Both the position numbers and the translations under genes were made by a program. The notes under the pieces are model-generated. The model was not told the DNA's origin. It did not search any database and saw only the letters and a program-made list of their open reading frames with translations. Of a stretch of 64,000 bases of DNA, positions 24,518 through 32,522 are shown one piece after another. Source of the DNA: Streptomyces sp. ISL-100 (GTDB lineage Bacteria; Actinomycetota; Actinomycetes; Streptomycetales; Streptomycetaceae). The stretch spans positions 1 to 64,000 of the forward strand of contig NZ_JAGGOK010000008.1 of the NCBI RefSeq assembly GCF_018614615.1, given 5' to 3'. Position 1 is the first letter of the stretch. The number at the start of each line of letters is the position of its first letter.

Positions 24518-27500
24518 ATGGTCAACTTCCTGGACACGCAAGCGGATGCCCGGCGTTTCGCTGCCCTCTTGGACGACTACGACCGCCGCCTCAAGGCCCT
24601 CGAACGGTCCACCCAGGCCGCCCACACCTCGATCGAGGGCGGCGCCATGGACATCTACGACGGCGACGGGAACCTCAAGGGCAGCGTCGGCGTGCAGCCC
24701 GACGGCGGCGTCGCGCTCGTCCCCGTCAATACCGATCCGCCACCAACCCCCATGCCACCCACCATCGAGCCGAAGTTGGCCGGGCTGGTGGTCGGCTGGG
24801 ACGGCACCTGGGACGACTCGTACGCCACTCCCACGGACTTCTCCCTGATGCAGGTCCACATCGGTGCCGTCCAGGACTTCGCCCCCGATGTGACGACGCT
24901 CGCGGGCACGATCACTGCAGTCCTGGGCGGCACTGTCACCGTGGCGGTCGAGGGCTACGACCCAGTGTGGGTACGCCTCATCGCGCAGAACACGGCCTCG
25001 ATCACCGGTCCGCCGTCCGCAGCTGTGCAGGGCACCGCGCGCCAGGCCGTTTCGCAGGATCTGATCGACGGGATCATCGACGAGAAGAAGCTCGCCGAAC
25101 AGGCCGTCTCCGCAGCCAAGGTGAAGCTCGGCGCGATCGGCGCCGACCAGCTTGCACTCGGTGCTGGGAACCTCGCTCCGGACCCCTCGTTCGAGGGCCC
25201 GCAGACCGCGCAGCTCATCGCCGCCCGGCCCGAGTGGACCCTCACCACACCTGGTAACAACAGCCCCACCGCCCTGTCGGTCGACAGCACGAGCACAGCC
25301 AAGGACTGGCGCAGCCTCGGCCTCGCCTACCTCAAGGCTCTGCCTGGCGAACGCCACTTCCTCGCCGTTGACTTCAGGGTGTCGGCTGACTTCAACGGCT
25401 CGGCCGCGAAGCTGTTCCTGCGGTACGACGATGCCGACGGCAAGGTCCTCGGATACGGCGTAGCCACCGCTCCCCTCGTGCTCGGCGGCCGATGGGTGCG
25501 CGCCCAGGCCCAGGTGCAAGCCCCGGCGGGGACCGTCGGCGCCTCCCTGCGCGTCGAGGCGTCGGAAGCCTCCGCAGGGCGGGCGTGGTTCGACAACGTC
25601 GAGGCCCGCACGGTCATCGCGGCCGGCATGGTCGTCGCCGGCTCGATCAGCGCTACCGAACTCGCCGTGAACTCGGTGACGGCTGAAAAGATCGTCGCGC
25701 TCGGCATCACCGCAGAGAAGATCGCGGCCTTGGCGATCACGGCGGACAAGATCGCGGCACTGTCCGTGACCGCTGACAAGCTCGCCGCGAACGCGGTGAC
25801 CGCCACCAAGATCCTCGCGGGCAGTATCGACGCCACCCACATCAAGGCGGGCAGCCTCACCGCGGACCGGCTGTCCCTTGGCACCGACGGCAACATGATC
25901 GCCGACCCATCCTTCGAGAACGCCGTCACCGACGCGCGCGTCGCCGGGTCGCCCTACTGGAGCGTTGTCACCCCGGGCAACAGCACGCCGCGGGCCGTCC
26001 GAGTCGACGCGACCTCAACGACGGCGACCACCCGCACCCTCGTCCTCGCCTTGGCCCCCGCCGTGCCGGGCCAGAAGATGTTCCTGGCGGTGGACTTCTT
26101 CGCCTCGACCAACTGGGCTGGGCGCCGGATCAGCTTCTATGCCCGCTGGGAGGACGCCGCTGGAGGGCTTCTCGGCTACAGCACCGTGACGACCGGCGAG
26201 GGCGCTGTCGTCACCGGAGGCTGGCAGCGCCTCCAAGGCGTTCCGGACGAAGCCGCCCCTGCGGGCACCGTCACCGCACGCGTGACGATCTCGACCAACG
26301 AGTCCACCGCCGGCACCGTCACCTTCGACAACGCGGTGTGCCGCGTCGTGATGGCCTCCGGGTTCCCCGGGGCCCGCGCCGAGCTGTCACCGCAGGGCCT
26401 CCTCTTGTACGACGACGACGGCCAAGAGGCCGTCGCCCTCGTCAGCGGCAGGCCTAACTACCTGACGCTGGCGACCGATGGGACCCCCGTCGCCACCATC
26501 GACCAGAGCGGCAACGCCGGATTCCAGGATCTCTACGTGGCCGGTGATTTCACGATCGGCGGTGACTCCCTCACGACGATCCTCGATGCCCGACCGCGCG
26601 GCATCGTCGCCGTCGACTATCAGGCCACCAGCGTGACCACGACTGGCACGGAGATGGGATTCGTCGAACTCGCCTTCACAGCGGAGAAGGACCGGATGTA
26701 CCGCGTGGTCCTCGACTGTTACGCGGACCCCTCCGTCGCCGGAGGCGAGGTGCAGATCTTCCTCCGGGATGGCGGGGCGAATGCTCCCCTCATCTCCTCT
26801 GCACAGGTCCAGTCCGCCATCTACCCCATGGCCGGGACAGGGGGTTGGCAGCGGGTACGCCTGGAGGACGTGCGGCACGGCACGCAGTGGGGAGAGGGCA
26901 CCCACCGGCTCCTGATCACCTTCAAGAACGTGTCCGGGCCCTCGGGGCAGACCGTACGACTCCTCGGCGGCACCAGCTACCGAGGCGTGTTCTACATCGA
27001 AGACGTCGGTCCCATGGTCCTGGAGACCGGCGTCTACAACACGGGTGGCGCCAGCACCACGCCGCCGCCGCAGAAGTACGTCAAGACGTACTCGGCTTCC
27101 TGGTCCGGCTCGTATGCCGCCCGCGGCTCTTACAACAGCTACTACGGCAACAAGATGATGCAGGGCTACTACTCCTCCACCAACGGGATGCAAGCCTCGC
27201 TCGTTGGCTTCCCTGCGGCGATGACCAGCGACCTTTCCGGCGCGACCATCAACAAAGCCGAGATCTATCTCTACTTCGACCACTGGTACAGCAACTCCGG
27301 CGGCAAGGCCGTGATCAAGGCGCACAGCCACGCGTCCAGGCCGAGTAGCTTCTCCTCCGACTCGGAGGCCACGACCATCTCGTGGGCTAAGAATCAGGGC
27401 AAGTGGGTCGACATCACGAGCGTGTTCGACTCCACCACGTGGCGCGGCATCGCCCTGGACCCCAACAACTCGTCGATCACCTACTACGGCCGCGCTCGCG

Positions 27501-27550
27501 GCTACGGCGAAACCAACCCTCCGAAACTGCGCGTCACCTACACGAAGTGA
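24518..27550 (+). CDS. Large tail fibre / receptor-binding protein
   Basis: A 1010-residue protein. Residues 1-85 are a tail-attachment segment. Two related carbohydrate-binding-like beta domains begin LAPDPSFEGPQ (about 220) and MIADPSFENAV (about 460), each followed by TPGN(N/S)(S/T)P and VDxTST. Between them (about 370-450) is a run of short repeats such as VTAEKIVALGITAEKIAALAITADKI, the pattern of trimeric fibre shafts. A further domain lies at about 690-835. The last 160 residues contain a jelly-roll-like domain (ATINKAEIYLYFDHWYSNSGG; GIALDPNNSSITYYGRARG). It probably binds host wall polymers. Confidence 0.75.
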   Translation: MVNFLDTQADARRFAALLDDYDRRLKALERSTQAAHTSIEGGAMDIYDGDGNLKGSVGVQPDGGVALVPVNTDPPPTPMPPTIEPKLAGLVVGWDGTWDDSYATPTDFSLMQVHIGAVQDFAPDVTTLAGTITAVLGGTVTVAVEGYDPVWVRLIAQNTASITGPPSAAVQGTARQAVSQDLIDGIIDEKKLAEQAVSAAKVKLGAIGADQLALGAGNLAPDPSFEGPQTAQLIAARPEWTLTTPGNNSPTALSVDSTSTAKDWRSLGLAYLKALPGERHFLAVDFRVSADFNGSAAKLFLRYDDADGKVLGYGVATAPLVLGGRWVRAQAQVQAPAGTVGASLRVEASEASAGRAWFDNVEARTVIAAGMVVAGSISATELAVNSVTAEKIVALGITAEKIAALAITADKIAALSVTADKLAANAVTATKILAGSIDATHIKAGSLTADRLSLGTDGNMIADPSFENAVTDARVAGSPYWSVVTPGNSTPRAVRVDATSTTATTRTLVLALAPAVPGQKMFLAVDFFASTNWAGRRISFYARWEDAAGGLLGYSTVTTGEGAVVTGGWQRLQGVPDEAAPAGTVTARVTISTNESTAGTVTFDNAVCRVVMASGFPGARAELSPQGLLLYDDDGQEAVALVSGRPNYLTLATDGTPVATIDQSGNAGFQDLYVAGDFTIGGDSLTTILDARPRGIVAVDYQATSVTTTGTEMGFVELAFTAEKDRMYRVVLDCYADPSVAGGEVQIFLRDGGANAPLISSAQVQSAIYPMAGTGGWQRVRLEDVRHGTQWGEGTHRLLITFKNVSGPSGQTVRLLGGTSYRGVFYIEDVGPMVLETGVYNTGGASTTPPPQKYVKTYSASWSGSYAARGSYNSYYGNKMMQGYYSSTNGMQASLVGFPAAMTSDLSGATINKAEIYLYFDHWYSNSGGKAVIKAHSHASRPSSFSSDSEATTISWAKNQGKWVDITSVFDSTTWRGIALDPNNSSITYYGRARGYGETNPPKLRVTYTK

Positions 27551-27559
27551 GCACCCGCC

Positions 27560-27928
27560 ATGCCATCGCGCTCCGCCCTCGTCCACGAACACGACCTGAT
27601 CAGCAACCCAGTCTTCTGCGCCCGCGTCCGCATGGCCTTCACCCGCGTCGCCCGCGAAGTCCTGAGCCAGCAAGGAGACCCGGGAACCCCTGGAAACCAG
27701 CTGCGTGTCTCGCTCGCCCGCAGCGTCCTCAACCCGCCCGACCTCACCGCGCACGGCATGGCCCCGGTCATCGCCAGCGACCCCGACGTATCCACGGCCG
27801 CCGACGCCGGACGCATCGACGGCCAGGCCGACAGCGCACAGTCAGCCGTCACGGACGAACTGATCCTCGCCGCAGTGCGCAACGCGTGGGACCTGACCGC
27901 CGGAGTGAACCCCCAGAACGAGACGTAA
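27560..27928 (+). CDS. Small tail-operon protein
   Basis: A 122-residue, mostly helical protein starting nine bases after the fibre gene. The first half has FCARVRMAFTRVAREVLSQQG and the second DELILAAVRNAWDLTAGV. A conserved-looking VASDPDVSTAADAG-type segment joins them. Proteins of this size follow the fibre gene in many actinophages, as far as I recall; role unknown. No signal or membrane segment. Confidence 0.55.
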   Translation: MPSRSALVHEHDLISNPVFCARVRMAFTRVAREVLSQQGDPGTPGNQLRVSLARSVLNPPDLTAHGMAPVIASDPDVSTAADAGRIDGQADSAQSAVTDELILAAVRNAWDLTAGVNPQNET

Positions 27929-27959
27929 GGCCACGCGGCCCTGCACGGTGCGCGTCGCG

Positions 27960-27992
27960 GGGAGCCGTGGACCGTCAGCCGTCCCGGCTCCC
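27960..27992 (+). other. Stem-loop upstream of membrane protein
   Basis: GGGAGCCG at 27960-27967 pairs with CGGCTCCC at 27985-27992 around a 17-base loop, 35 bases ahead of GTG 28027. The 13-mer CCCTGCACGGTGC at 27939-27951 also occurs at 38261-38273 before the endolysin gene. Confidence 0.4.
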
Positions 27993-28026
27993 GCGCACCC
28001 ATGACCGATCGACCGAGGGAGTGCCA

Positions 28027-28428
28027 GTGGATGGGCTCGTCTCGCTGGCACCCCTACTTGCTCCCCTCTTCGGGATGCTCGGTGCGCTGGGCGGCGCGTG
28101 GCTGGTGTACCGGCAGAACAAGAAGAACTCCGAAGCAACCGCCATCAAGAACCTGACCGAAGGTTTCACGAGCCTCTTGGAGCAGCAGCGCGCGTCGACG
28201 AACCAGACGATGGAGCGGATGACCACCCTCGAAGCGAAGTACGACACCCTTGAGCGCCGCGTCGAGCATCTGCAGGAGGAGCAGCGGCAGTGGCGCCGCT
28301 GGAAGGCGGCCGCGGTCGAGTACATCCACGACCTCCGCGACCTGGTCCGCGGCGCCCTTCACCGGCCAGCGCCCGAACCACCCCAGGAGATCGCTGCCGA
28401 CATCGAGCGGACCGATTCTGCCGCGTAG
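28027..28428 (+). CDS. Membrane-anchored coiled-coil protein (possible lysis accessory)
   Basis: A 133-residue protein. GTG 28027 is chosen because GAGGGA lies six bases upstream (GTG 28021 is too close). One membrane helix (about 4-28, VSLAPLLAPLFGMLGALGGAWLVY) precedes a charged coiled coil (about 35-95, with MERMTTLEAKYDTLERRVEHLQEEQ) and an acidic end. It lies just before the holin-like gene, so a role in lysis, such as a spanin-like or holin-partner function, is possible. Proteins with this layout are common beside actinophage holins. Confidence 0.6.
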   Translation: MDGLVSLAPLLAPLFGMLGALGGAWLVYRQNKKNSEATAIKNLTEGFTSLLEQQRASTNQTMERMTTLEAKYDTLERRVEHLQEEQRQWRRWKAAAVEYIHDLRDLVRGALHRPAPEPPQEIAADIERTDSAA

Positions 28429-28431
28429 CCC

Positions 28432-28447
28432 AGAGCACGACACAAGC
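28432..28447 (+). promoter_or_regulatory. Late intergenic element
   Basis: AGAGCACGACACAAGC four bases after the previous stop; GAC is 64 bases from ATG 28505. Confidence 0.4.
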
Positions 28448-28504
28448 TGTTCGGGCCGCGCACGCTCTGCCCTCCGCATCACCCATCGGAAGGGCTGAAC
28501 CCTC

Positions 28505-28825
28505 ATGTCGACGCTCGACTCCATCACCACCGGCGCCCAGGTCGGCGCCATCCTGCCTCTGCTCACCGCGATCGTGCAGCGCCCGGCTTGGTCAGCGGAG
28601 GTGAAGAAGGTGGTGGCCGTCGTCCTCGCCCTGGTCGCAGGCGTGGCTACCGTCGCCGCGTCCGGCGGCTGGGAGCAGTTCCAGCACGGCACGCTCACCT
28701 TCGCCACGATCACCGCTGTCCTCGCGGCGTCGCAGACGACGTACGACCTGGTCTGGAAGCCGAGCAAGGTCGCCCCGGCGATCGAGTCGGTGACCAGTCC
28801 GAAGGGGTCTGGACAGGCCGGATAG
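28505..28825 (+). CDS. Putative holin
   Basis: A 106-residue protein with hydrophobic segments at about 8-26 (TGAQVGAILPLLTAIVQ), 36-55 (VVAVVLALVAGVATVAASGG) and 63-78, joined by short loops, and a polar C-terminus with TYDLVWKP, a pattern I associate with Streptomyces phage holins. A holin would form the membrane hole at the time of lysis. The endolysin it would serve is not adjacent but 9.5 kb away at 38310. Confidence 0.65.
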   Translation: MSTLDSITTGAQVGAILPLLTAIVQRPAWSAEVKKVVAVVLALVAGVATVAASGGWEQFQHGTLTFATITAVLAASQTTYDLVWKPSKVAPAIESVTSPKGSGQAG

Positions 28826-29157
28826 CGACGCGGTCGGGAACTCGCCGGGGCGCCGGCGGGTATCATCCGCACCAAGGTGGCCGCCTCGCCGCCGAACTCA
28901 CTGCGTTGAGGGTTGGCTGCTGGTTCCTGGTTCTTTGGGGTTTCCCTTTCGACCGGGGTCGAACCAGCAGCCGCATGGCCCGAGACCACTGCGCGCGCAC
29001 TGAGCGCTCAGGGCCGGATAGCGGTTGCTCCTGCGATGACCCGGCACACGGAGTGGGTTCGGTTGCGAGGCGGCCATCCTCTACTACGCACGGCCGCCCA
29101 GCGCGGCACACTGCGGCTTGAATGCAGCGAGCCGCCGGACCAGGAGGAACCGCAGGA
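28826..29157 (+). other. 332-bp non-coding gap with long hairpin
   Basis: No credible gene is seen. GGCTGCTGGTTC at 28915-28926 is exactly complementary to GAACCAGCAGCC at 28961-28972 with a 34-base loop. This could be a structured RNA, a terminator for the late operon or a protein site. Short frames here have atypical codon use. Confidence 0.45.
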
Positions 29158-29994
29158 ATGGTCGACGCGCAGCCGCCTGCCGACGAGGTCACGGCAGAGG
29201 TCAAGCGCCTGACGGAGATGTCGCATCAGGCGTTCTTCGAGGCGTGGACGACGTTCGTACAGGGCGGGACCGATGAACGCCGGGTGTCGCGCGAAGTGCA
29301 GGCAGCGGCATTCCGCTCCCCGGAGCTGGCCAGCCGCACGCTCACCGCGGCCGACCGTGCCGCTCGCGAGTTCAAGCAGGTCGTTCAGCGACTGGAAGAC
29401 GAGTCCAAGAAGAACTACCAAGCCCGCATCGTTGCCTTCCGCGGGCAGCTTCAGGAGGCCCGACAACCTGTCGTGGCCGCCGTCGAGGACCTGGCCGTGG
29501 ATGAGGCTGAGTACCTGGCCCAGCTCGACGATGAGGCGTTCGCCGAGGAGTGGACCCAGTTCGTTAAGGCCGTCGCCGGTGCAGCGCGCTCCGGCCGCGA
29601 TGCCGTCCAGGGACTGGCGTTCCGATCACCGGAAGTGGCTTCGCGCACTCAGGCCCTGGCCGAGCGCATGATGCGCGAACCTGCGAAGTTCCTGCCGGCC
29701 GCCGAGGGCGAGTCCCGCACGGCGCACGAGGCGCGGATTTCCCAGCTCCGGTCCCGGCTGGAGGCGGAGCTCCGATTCCTCCAGTACACGCTGAACTACA
29801 TGGTGGCGCGGTGGGGCCGGATGCCGGCCGCGCCGAACTACCGTCTCCAGGCCATGCGGCTGCTCGCCGAGAAGTACTCCGAGGAGTTCTCGCAGTTGCG
29901 CAACGCGGTGCGCGAGGATGCGCAGAAGGCGCGCGACGAGGTGCGCCGAGAGCGGCGCTCGGAGCGGCAGAACCAGGAGCGGTCGGCGAGCTGA
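29158..29994 (+). CDS. Duplicated helical protein of unknown function
   Basis: A 278-residue protein from ATG 29158, with AGGAGG ten bases upstream. It is almost wholly helical and charged. Two halves repeat: EMSHQAFFEAWTTFVQGG...AAAFRSPELASRTLTAADRAARE (about 20-80) and QLDDEAFAEEWTQFVKAV...GLAFRSPEVASRTQALAERMMRE (about 120-175). A third helical part ends in a very basic tail. I do not recognise it. It is the last rightward gene before the GGCGCGCC array, separated from the holin gene by a structured gap, so it may be expressed independently of the late genes. Confidence 0.6.
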   Translation: MVDAQPPADEVTAEVKRLTEMSHQAFFEAWTTFVQGGTDERRVSREVQAAAFRSPELASRTLTAADRAAREFKQVVQRLEDESKKNYQARIVAFRGQLQEARQPVVAAVEDLAVDEAEYLAQLDDEAFAEEWTQFVKAVAGAARSGRDAVQGLAFRSPEVASRTQALAERMMREPAKFLPAAEGESRTAHEARISQLRSRLEAELRFLQYTLNYMVARWGRMPAAPNYRLQAMRLLAEKYSEEFSQLRNAVREDAQKARDEVRRERRSERQNQERSAS

Positions 29995-30010
29995 GGAGCA
30001 ACCGAACGAT

Positions 30011-30034
30011 GGGCGCGCCTGCACAAGGCGCGCC
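30011..30034 (+). terminator. Terminator at end of rightward genes
   Basis: GGGCGCGCC pairs with GGCGCGCCC around TGCACAA, followed by TTCTTC. A nine-bp stem built from the first two GGCGCGCC octamers. Confidence 0.6.
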
Positions 30035-30498
30035 CTTCTTCATGTCCTCCCGCGCCTTCACCGCGGTGGCGCGTCGGACGCGTACGCGCGTCGTTTCCAC
30101 TCGGCGGCGCGTCAAGGGAGGCGCATCGGGTGGCGCGCGAGAAGGCGCGCCCGTCGAATGCGCAGGTCAGCGGGTGGCGCGCCCCTGAGTAGCGCGCGCC
30201 CGGGGGCGCGGGGCGCGCCGCAGGACGGCTCGTTACCGGCGAGCGAGGGGCGTCGTGGGGCGCGCCTTCGAGGCGCGGGCGCGCCCCGGGGTGGCGCGCG
30301 CGTACGGTGGCGCGCTCCGCTTGGGTGGCGCGTGGCGCGCTCGGCCTGCTACGAGAGGCGCGCCACGTCTTTGCCTGGCGCGCCTCTCGCGCGCGCGAGG
30401 GGCGCGCTCCTCAGCACGGGGAAGGCGCGCCTGCGCGGTGGCTGGTTCGTGCGGGCGCGCCTTCGGGAGGTGACGTGACGTGCTGTGGCGGGCGCGCC
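30012..30498. repeat. Array of twelve GGCGCGCC octamers
   Basis: Exact GGCGCGCC begins at 30012, 30027, 30144, 30176, 30212, 30259, 30278, 30357, 30377, 30424, 30454 and 30491, with many near copies (GGCGCGCG, GGCGCGCT). The stretch 29995-30554 has no gene and separates the convergent late and replication operons. Spacing is irregular. Possible roles are origin, partition or packaging site, or binding array for a phage protein. Confidence 0.75.
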
Positions 30499-30556
30499 CC
30501 ATCCCGGTCTTCGGCCGGATCAGGCGCGCGCTGGGCGCGTCACCTCACGTCACCTC
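30467..30556. repeat. 12-bp inverted repeat at operon junction
   Basis: GAGGTGACGTGA at 30467-30478 is the exact reverse complement of 30545-30556, which overlaps the stop of the Sak4-like gene. CGTCACCTC occurs a second time at 30538-30546. It may be a terminator for the leftward operon or a protein site. Confidence 0.55.
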
Positions 30557-32171
30557 ACGCGGCGGTGAGGAGGTCGGTGTAGAGCGTCGCGAACATGGCG
30601 GCGATCTTGAGTTCCGGCTTGCCCGCGAGGCGGTAAGCGTTGGCGATGTCGCGCTCGCCTCGCTCCTCCAGCAAGCCGATCACCACGGGGCGGTTCTCGA
30701 TGACGTACGAGCGCAGCTTCGTCATCGGCGGCGGCGTCCCTTCGCTACGGGGGTCGGAGATCGCCTCCAGGTGTTCGTCCATCGTCATGCCCAGGATGCG
30801 CGCCTGGATCTCCGCTTCGGTGAGCAGTACGGCCATGACCTTGTTGACTCCCTTCGACGGGGCGGGGCGCGGTCGGGGCAGGTCCTGCGGCTCCTCGGCT
30901 TCGCTGACGTCCTCGGGCTCCTCGGGGACGTGCGGCTCGGTGGCCGGGTCCGGGGGCGGCGGCGGAGTGCCCTCGCCGATCCGGTCCGGTTCGTCGCCGC
31001 CGGTGTGGCTGGTCTCCTCCTTGTTGCCGGGCTGGCGGGACGAGGTGTCGGTGGGGCTCTTCTCGCCTTGGCCGTCCTCCGCCTGCTCGGCCTTGGTCTT
31101 GAGGTGGTCGAGGGACTTGGTGATCAGGTCGTCGGCGCTCATCACGCCCCACCCGGTGTCCGTCTTCACCTCATTGAGGGTGCGGCGGCCGTGTTCCTCG
31201 CGCAGCTCGCGCAGAGCGTTCTCCGGGTCGGTGGGGTGCATGAGAGCGTCCCGGATGAGCTTGGCGGCCTGCTCGCCGGTCAGCGCCGGGGCCGGGCGTG
31301 CGGCCTGTCGTACAGCGGGCTGCTGCGGCTGCTGGCCCGATTCCTGCAAGGTGGCGTCGGGACGGAGTTCGGAGGTGGAGCGGGACTCGGTGGCGTCCTG
31401 GAGACCGAGGCGGCGCAGCAGGGTGTCCACGGTGAAGTCGTGGAAGCGCTGACTCTCGCCGGGCTTGATGTCCATGTGCAGGGTGCGCACGCCGGTGAGC
31501 CACGCTTCGCCGATGGCATGGAGGTCCACGATCGCGTCGACGGCGGCGGGCAGGTTCTTCTCCGCCTTGACCTTCCGGGTGGTGTTCCTCGTGGGCTTGT
31601 CGTTCTCGAAGGCGGTGACGATCTCCGTGCGGGCGAGCAGCAGGCACGGGCCCTGGTGGCGGCGGAGCAGCCACAGGATTTCACCCCAGCGGTCCTTGGC
31701 GCGGTTCCACAGGTCGGAGTCGATGACGACCGGGTCGTCGAGGGTGGGGATGCGGGACCGGTTTCGCTGCGCTTTCGCGATGGCGCGGTTGCGGGCGTAC
31801 ATGGCGATCTCGTCGCAGAGCATGTCCCACAGGGAGGTCATGGAGTCGATGACCAGCATGTTCGGCTTGCCGTCGACGCGGAGTTGGTGGTTCACCCAGC
31901 GGATCGCGTCAAGGATGTCCTGGAAAGAGCCGTCGTGCGTGACAATCTCGTAGGCGGCGCCGGGAACGCGGCCGTAGTAGTCGGCGGAGCCCTCGGTACC
32001 ACCGACCTCGATCCAGTAGGTCGTGCCGATCAGCTCGGAGCCGGAGCCGCGGGCGGCCTCGTAGCTCTTGCCGGACTTTTCCGGACCGGTGAGCAGGATG
32101 ATCGGCGGGTTGGGCTTGCCGGTGGGCTTCCGGCTCTTGCGGGTGCGCTGGGGCGCGATGATTCCAGCCAC
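30555..32171 (-). CDS. Sak4-like RecA-family ATPase
   Basis: A 538-residue protein from GTG 32171 (GAAAGG ten bases upstream). Residues 1-270 are a RecA-type ATPase: Walker A GPEKSGKS at 29-36, Walker B MLVIDS at 105-110, and LLLARTEIVTAFEND further on. This single-domain layout matches phage Sak4-type annealing/recombination ATPases. The rest (about 300-440) is a long Pro/Glu/Asp-rich linker, then a helical C-terminal domain with LLTEAEIQARILGMTMDEHL. It should act with the SSB at 39424 in phage replication and recombination. It is the last gene of the leftward operon. Confidence 0.75.
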   Translation of the reverse strand: MAGIIAPQRTRKSRKPTGKPNPPIILLTGPEKSGKSYEAARGSGSELIGTTYWIEVGGTEGSADYYGRVPGAAYEIVTHDGSFQDILDAIRWVNHQLRVDGKPNMLVIDSMTSLWDMLCDEIAMYARNRAIAKAQRNRSRIPTLDDPVVIDSDLWNRAKDRWGEILWLLRRHQGPCLLLARTEIVTAFENDKPTRNTTRKVKAEKNLPAAVDAIVDLHAIGEAWLTGVRTLHMDIKPGESQRFHDFTVDTLLRRLGLQDATESRSTSELRPDATLQESGQQPQQPAVRQAARPAPALTGEQAAKLIRDALMHPTDPENALRELREEHGRRTLNEVKTDTGWGVMSADDLITKSLDHLKTKAEQAEDGQGEKSPTDTSSRQPGNKEETSHTGGDEPDRIGEGTPPPPPDPATEPHVPEEPEDVSEAEEPQDLPRPRPAPSKGVNKVMAVLLTEAEIQARILGMTMDEHLEAISDPRSEGTPPPMTKLRSYVIENRPVVIGLLEERGERDIANAYRLAGKPELKIAAMFATLYTDLLTAA

Positions 32172-32522
32172 GGAACTTGGGCCTTTCGCTTCGGGTCTTC
32201 CGGGTTGCTCTCCCGGATGCTGCGGCGTTCAGGGCCTTAACTTCGCGCCCTGACGCGCGCTGTATTATTTTAGCGGTTCCTGGCTGAGAATCAATCCGCT
32301 TGGAGCAGGTCGGACACCGGATTATCGACGGCCGGACCAGCGTCCTCGCGGTGAGGCCGGTGCCAGTGGTCCAGGACCCGCGCGTCACCTTCGGCGCCGT
32401 CGAACGCTGTGGCCGGCGCGCTCCGCCATACGCGCACTGGTCTTCATGGAGGGGTCCGATCGTGCCAGCGGCGGGCACCCCGGTGAGGGGCGCCCGCCGC
32501 GAGTCGTGCGAGGTGCGGAGGG
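32172..32522. other. Leader and 350-bp gap upstream of Sak4-like gene
   Basis: Apart from the minus-strand promoter and leader at 32181-32267, no convincing gene is seen. A minus-strand frame across 32478-32172 has a lone CPTCSKR motif but continues into the ATPase gene in the wrong frame. Confidence 0.4.
32181..32267 (-). promoter_or_regulatory. Early promoter and leader, AGAGCAA hairpin (Sak4-like gene)
   Basis: On the minus strand TAATAC (32267-32262) is a possible -10. The hairpin CCGGG-AGAGCAA-CCCGG is at 32216-32200 and the shared tail GGAAGACCCGAAGCGAAAGG at 32200-32181 supplies the ribosome site. Confidence 0.55.

Noticed and set aside
28913..29212. A 99-codon rightward frame across the gap after the holin
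   Set aside because: No ribosome site, overlaps the strong hairpin and the start of the 29158 gene in another frame, and has unlikely composition.
30012..30498. CRISPR array
   Set aside because: The repeated unit is only eight bases, palindromic and irregularly spaced; there are no constant repeats with unique spacers and no cas genes.
30240..30580. Several Ala/Arg-rich frames in the GGCGCGCC array
   Set aside because: They only reflect the repeated octamer; no starts with ribosome sites, and both strands are open equally.
32172..32478. Minus-strand frame with a CPTCSKR motif upstream of the Sak4-like gene
   Set aside because: It runs without stop into the ATPase gene in the wrong frame and crosses the promoter and leader.
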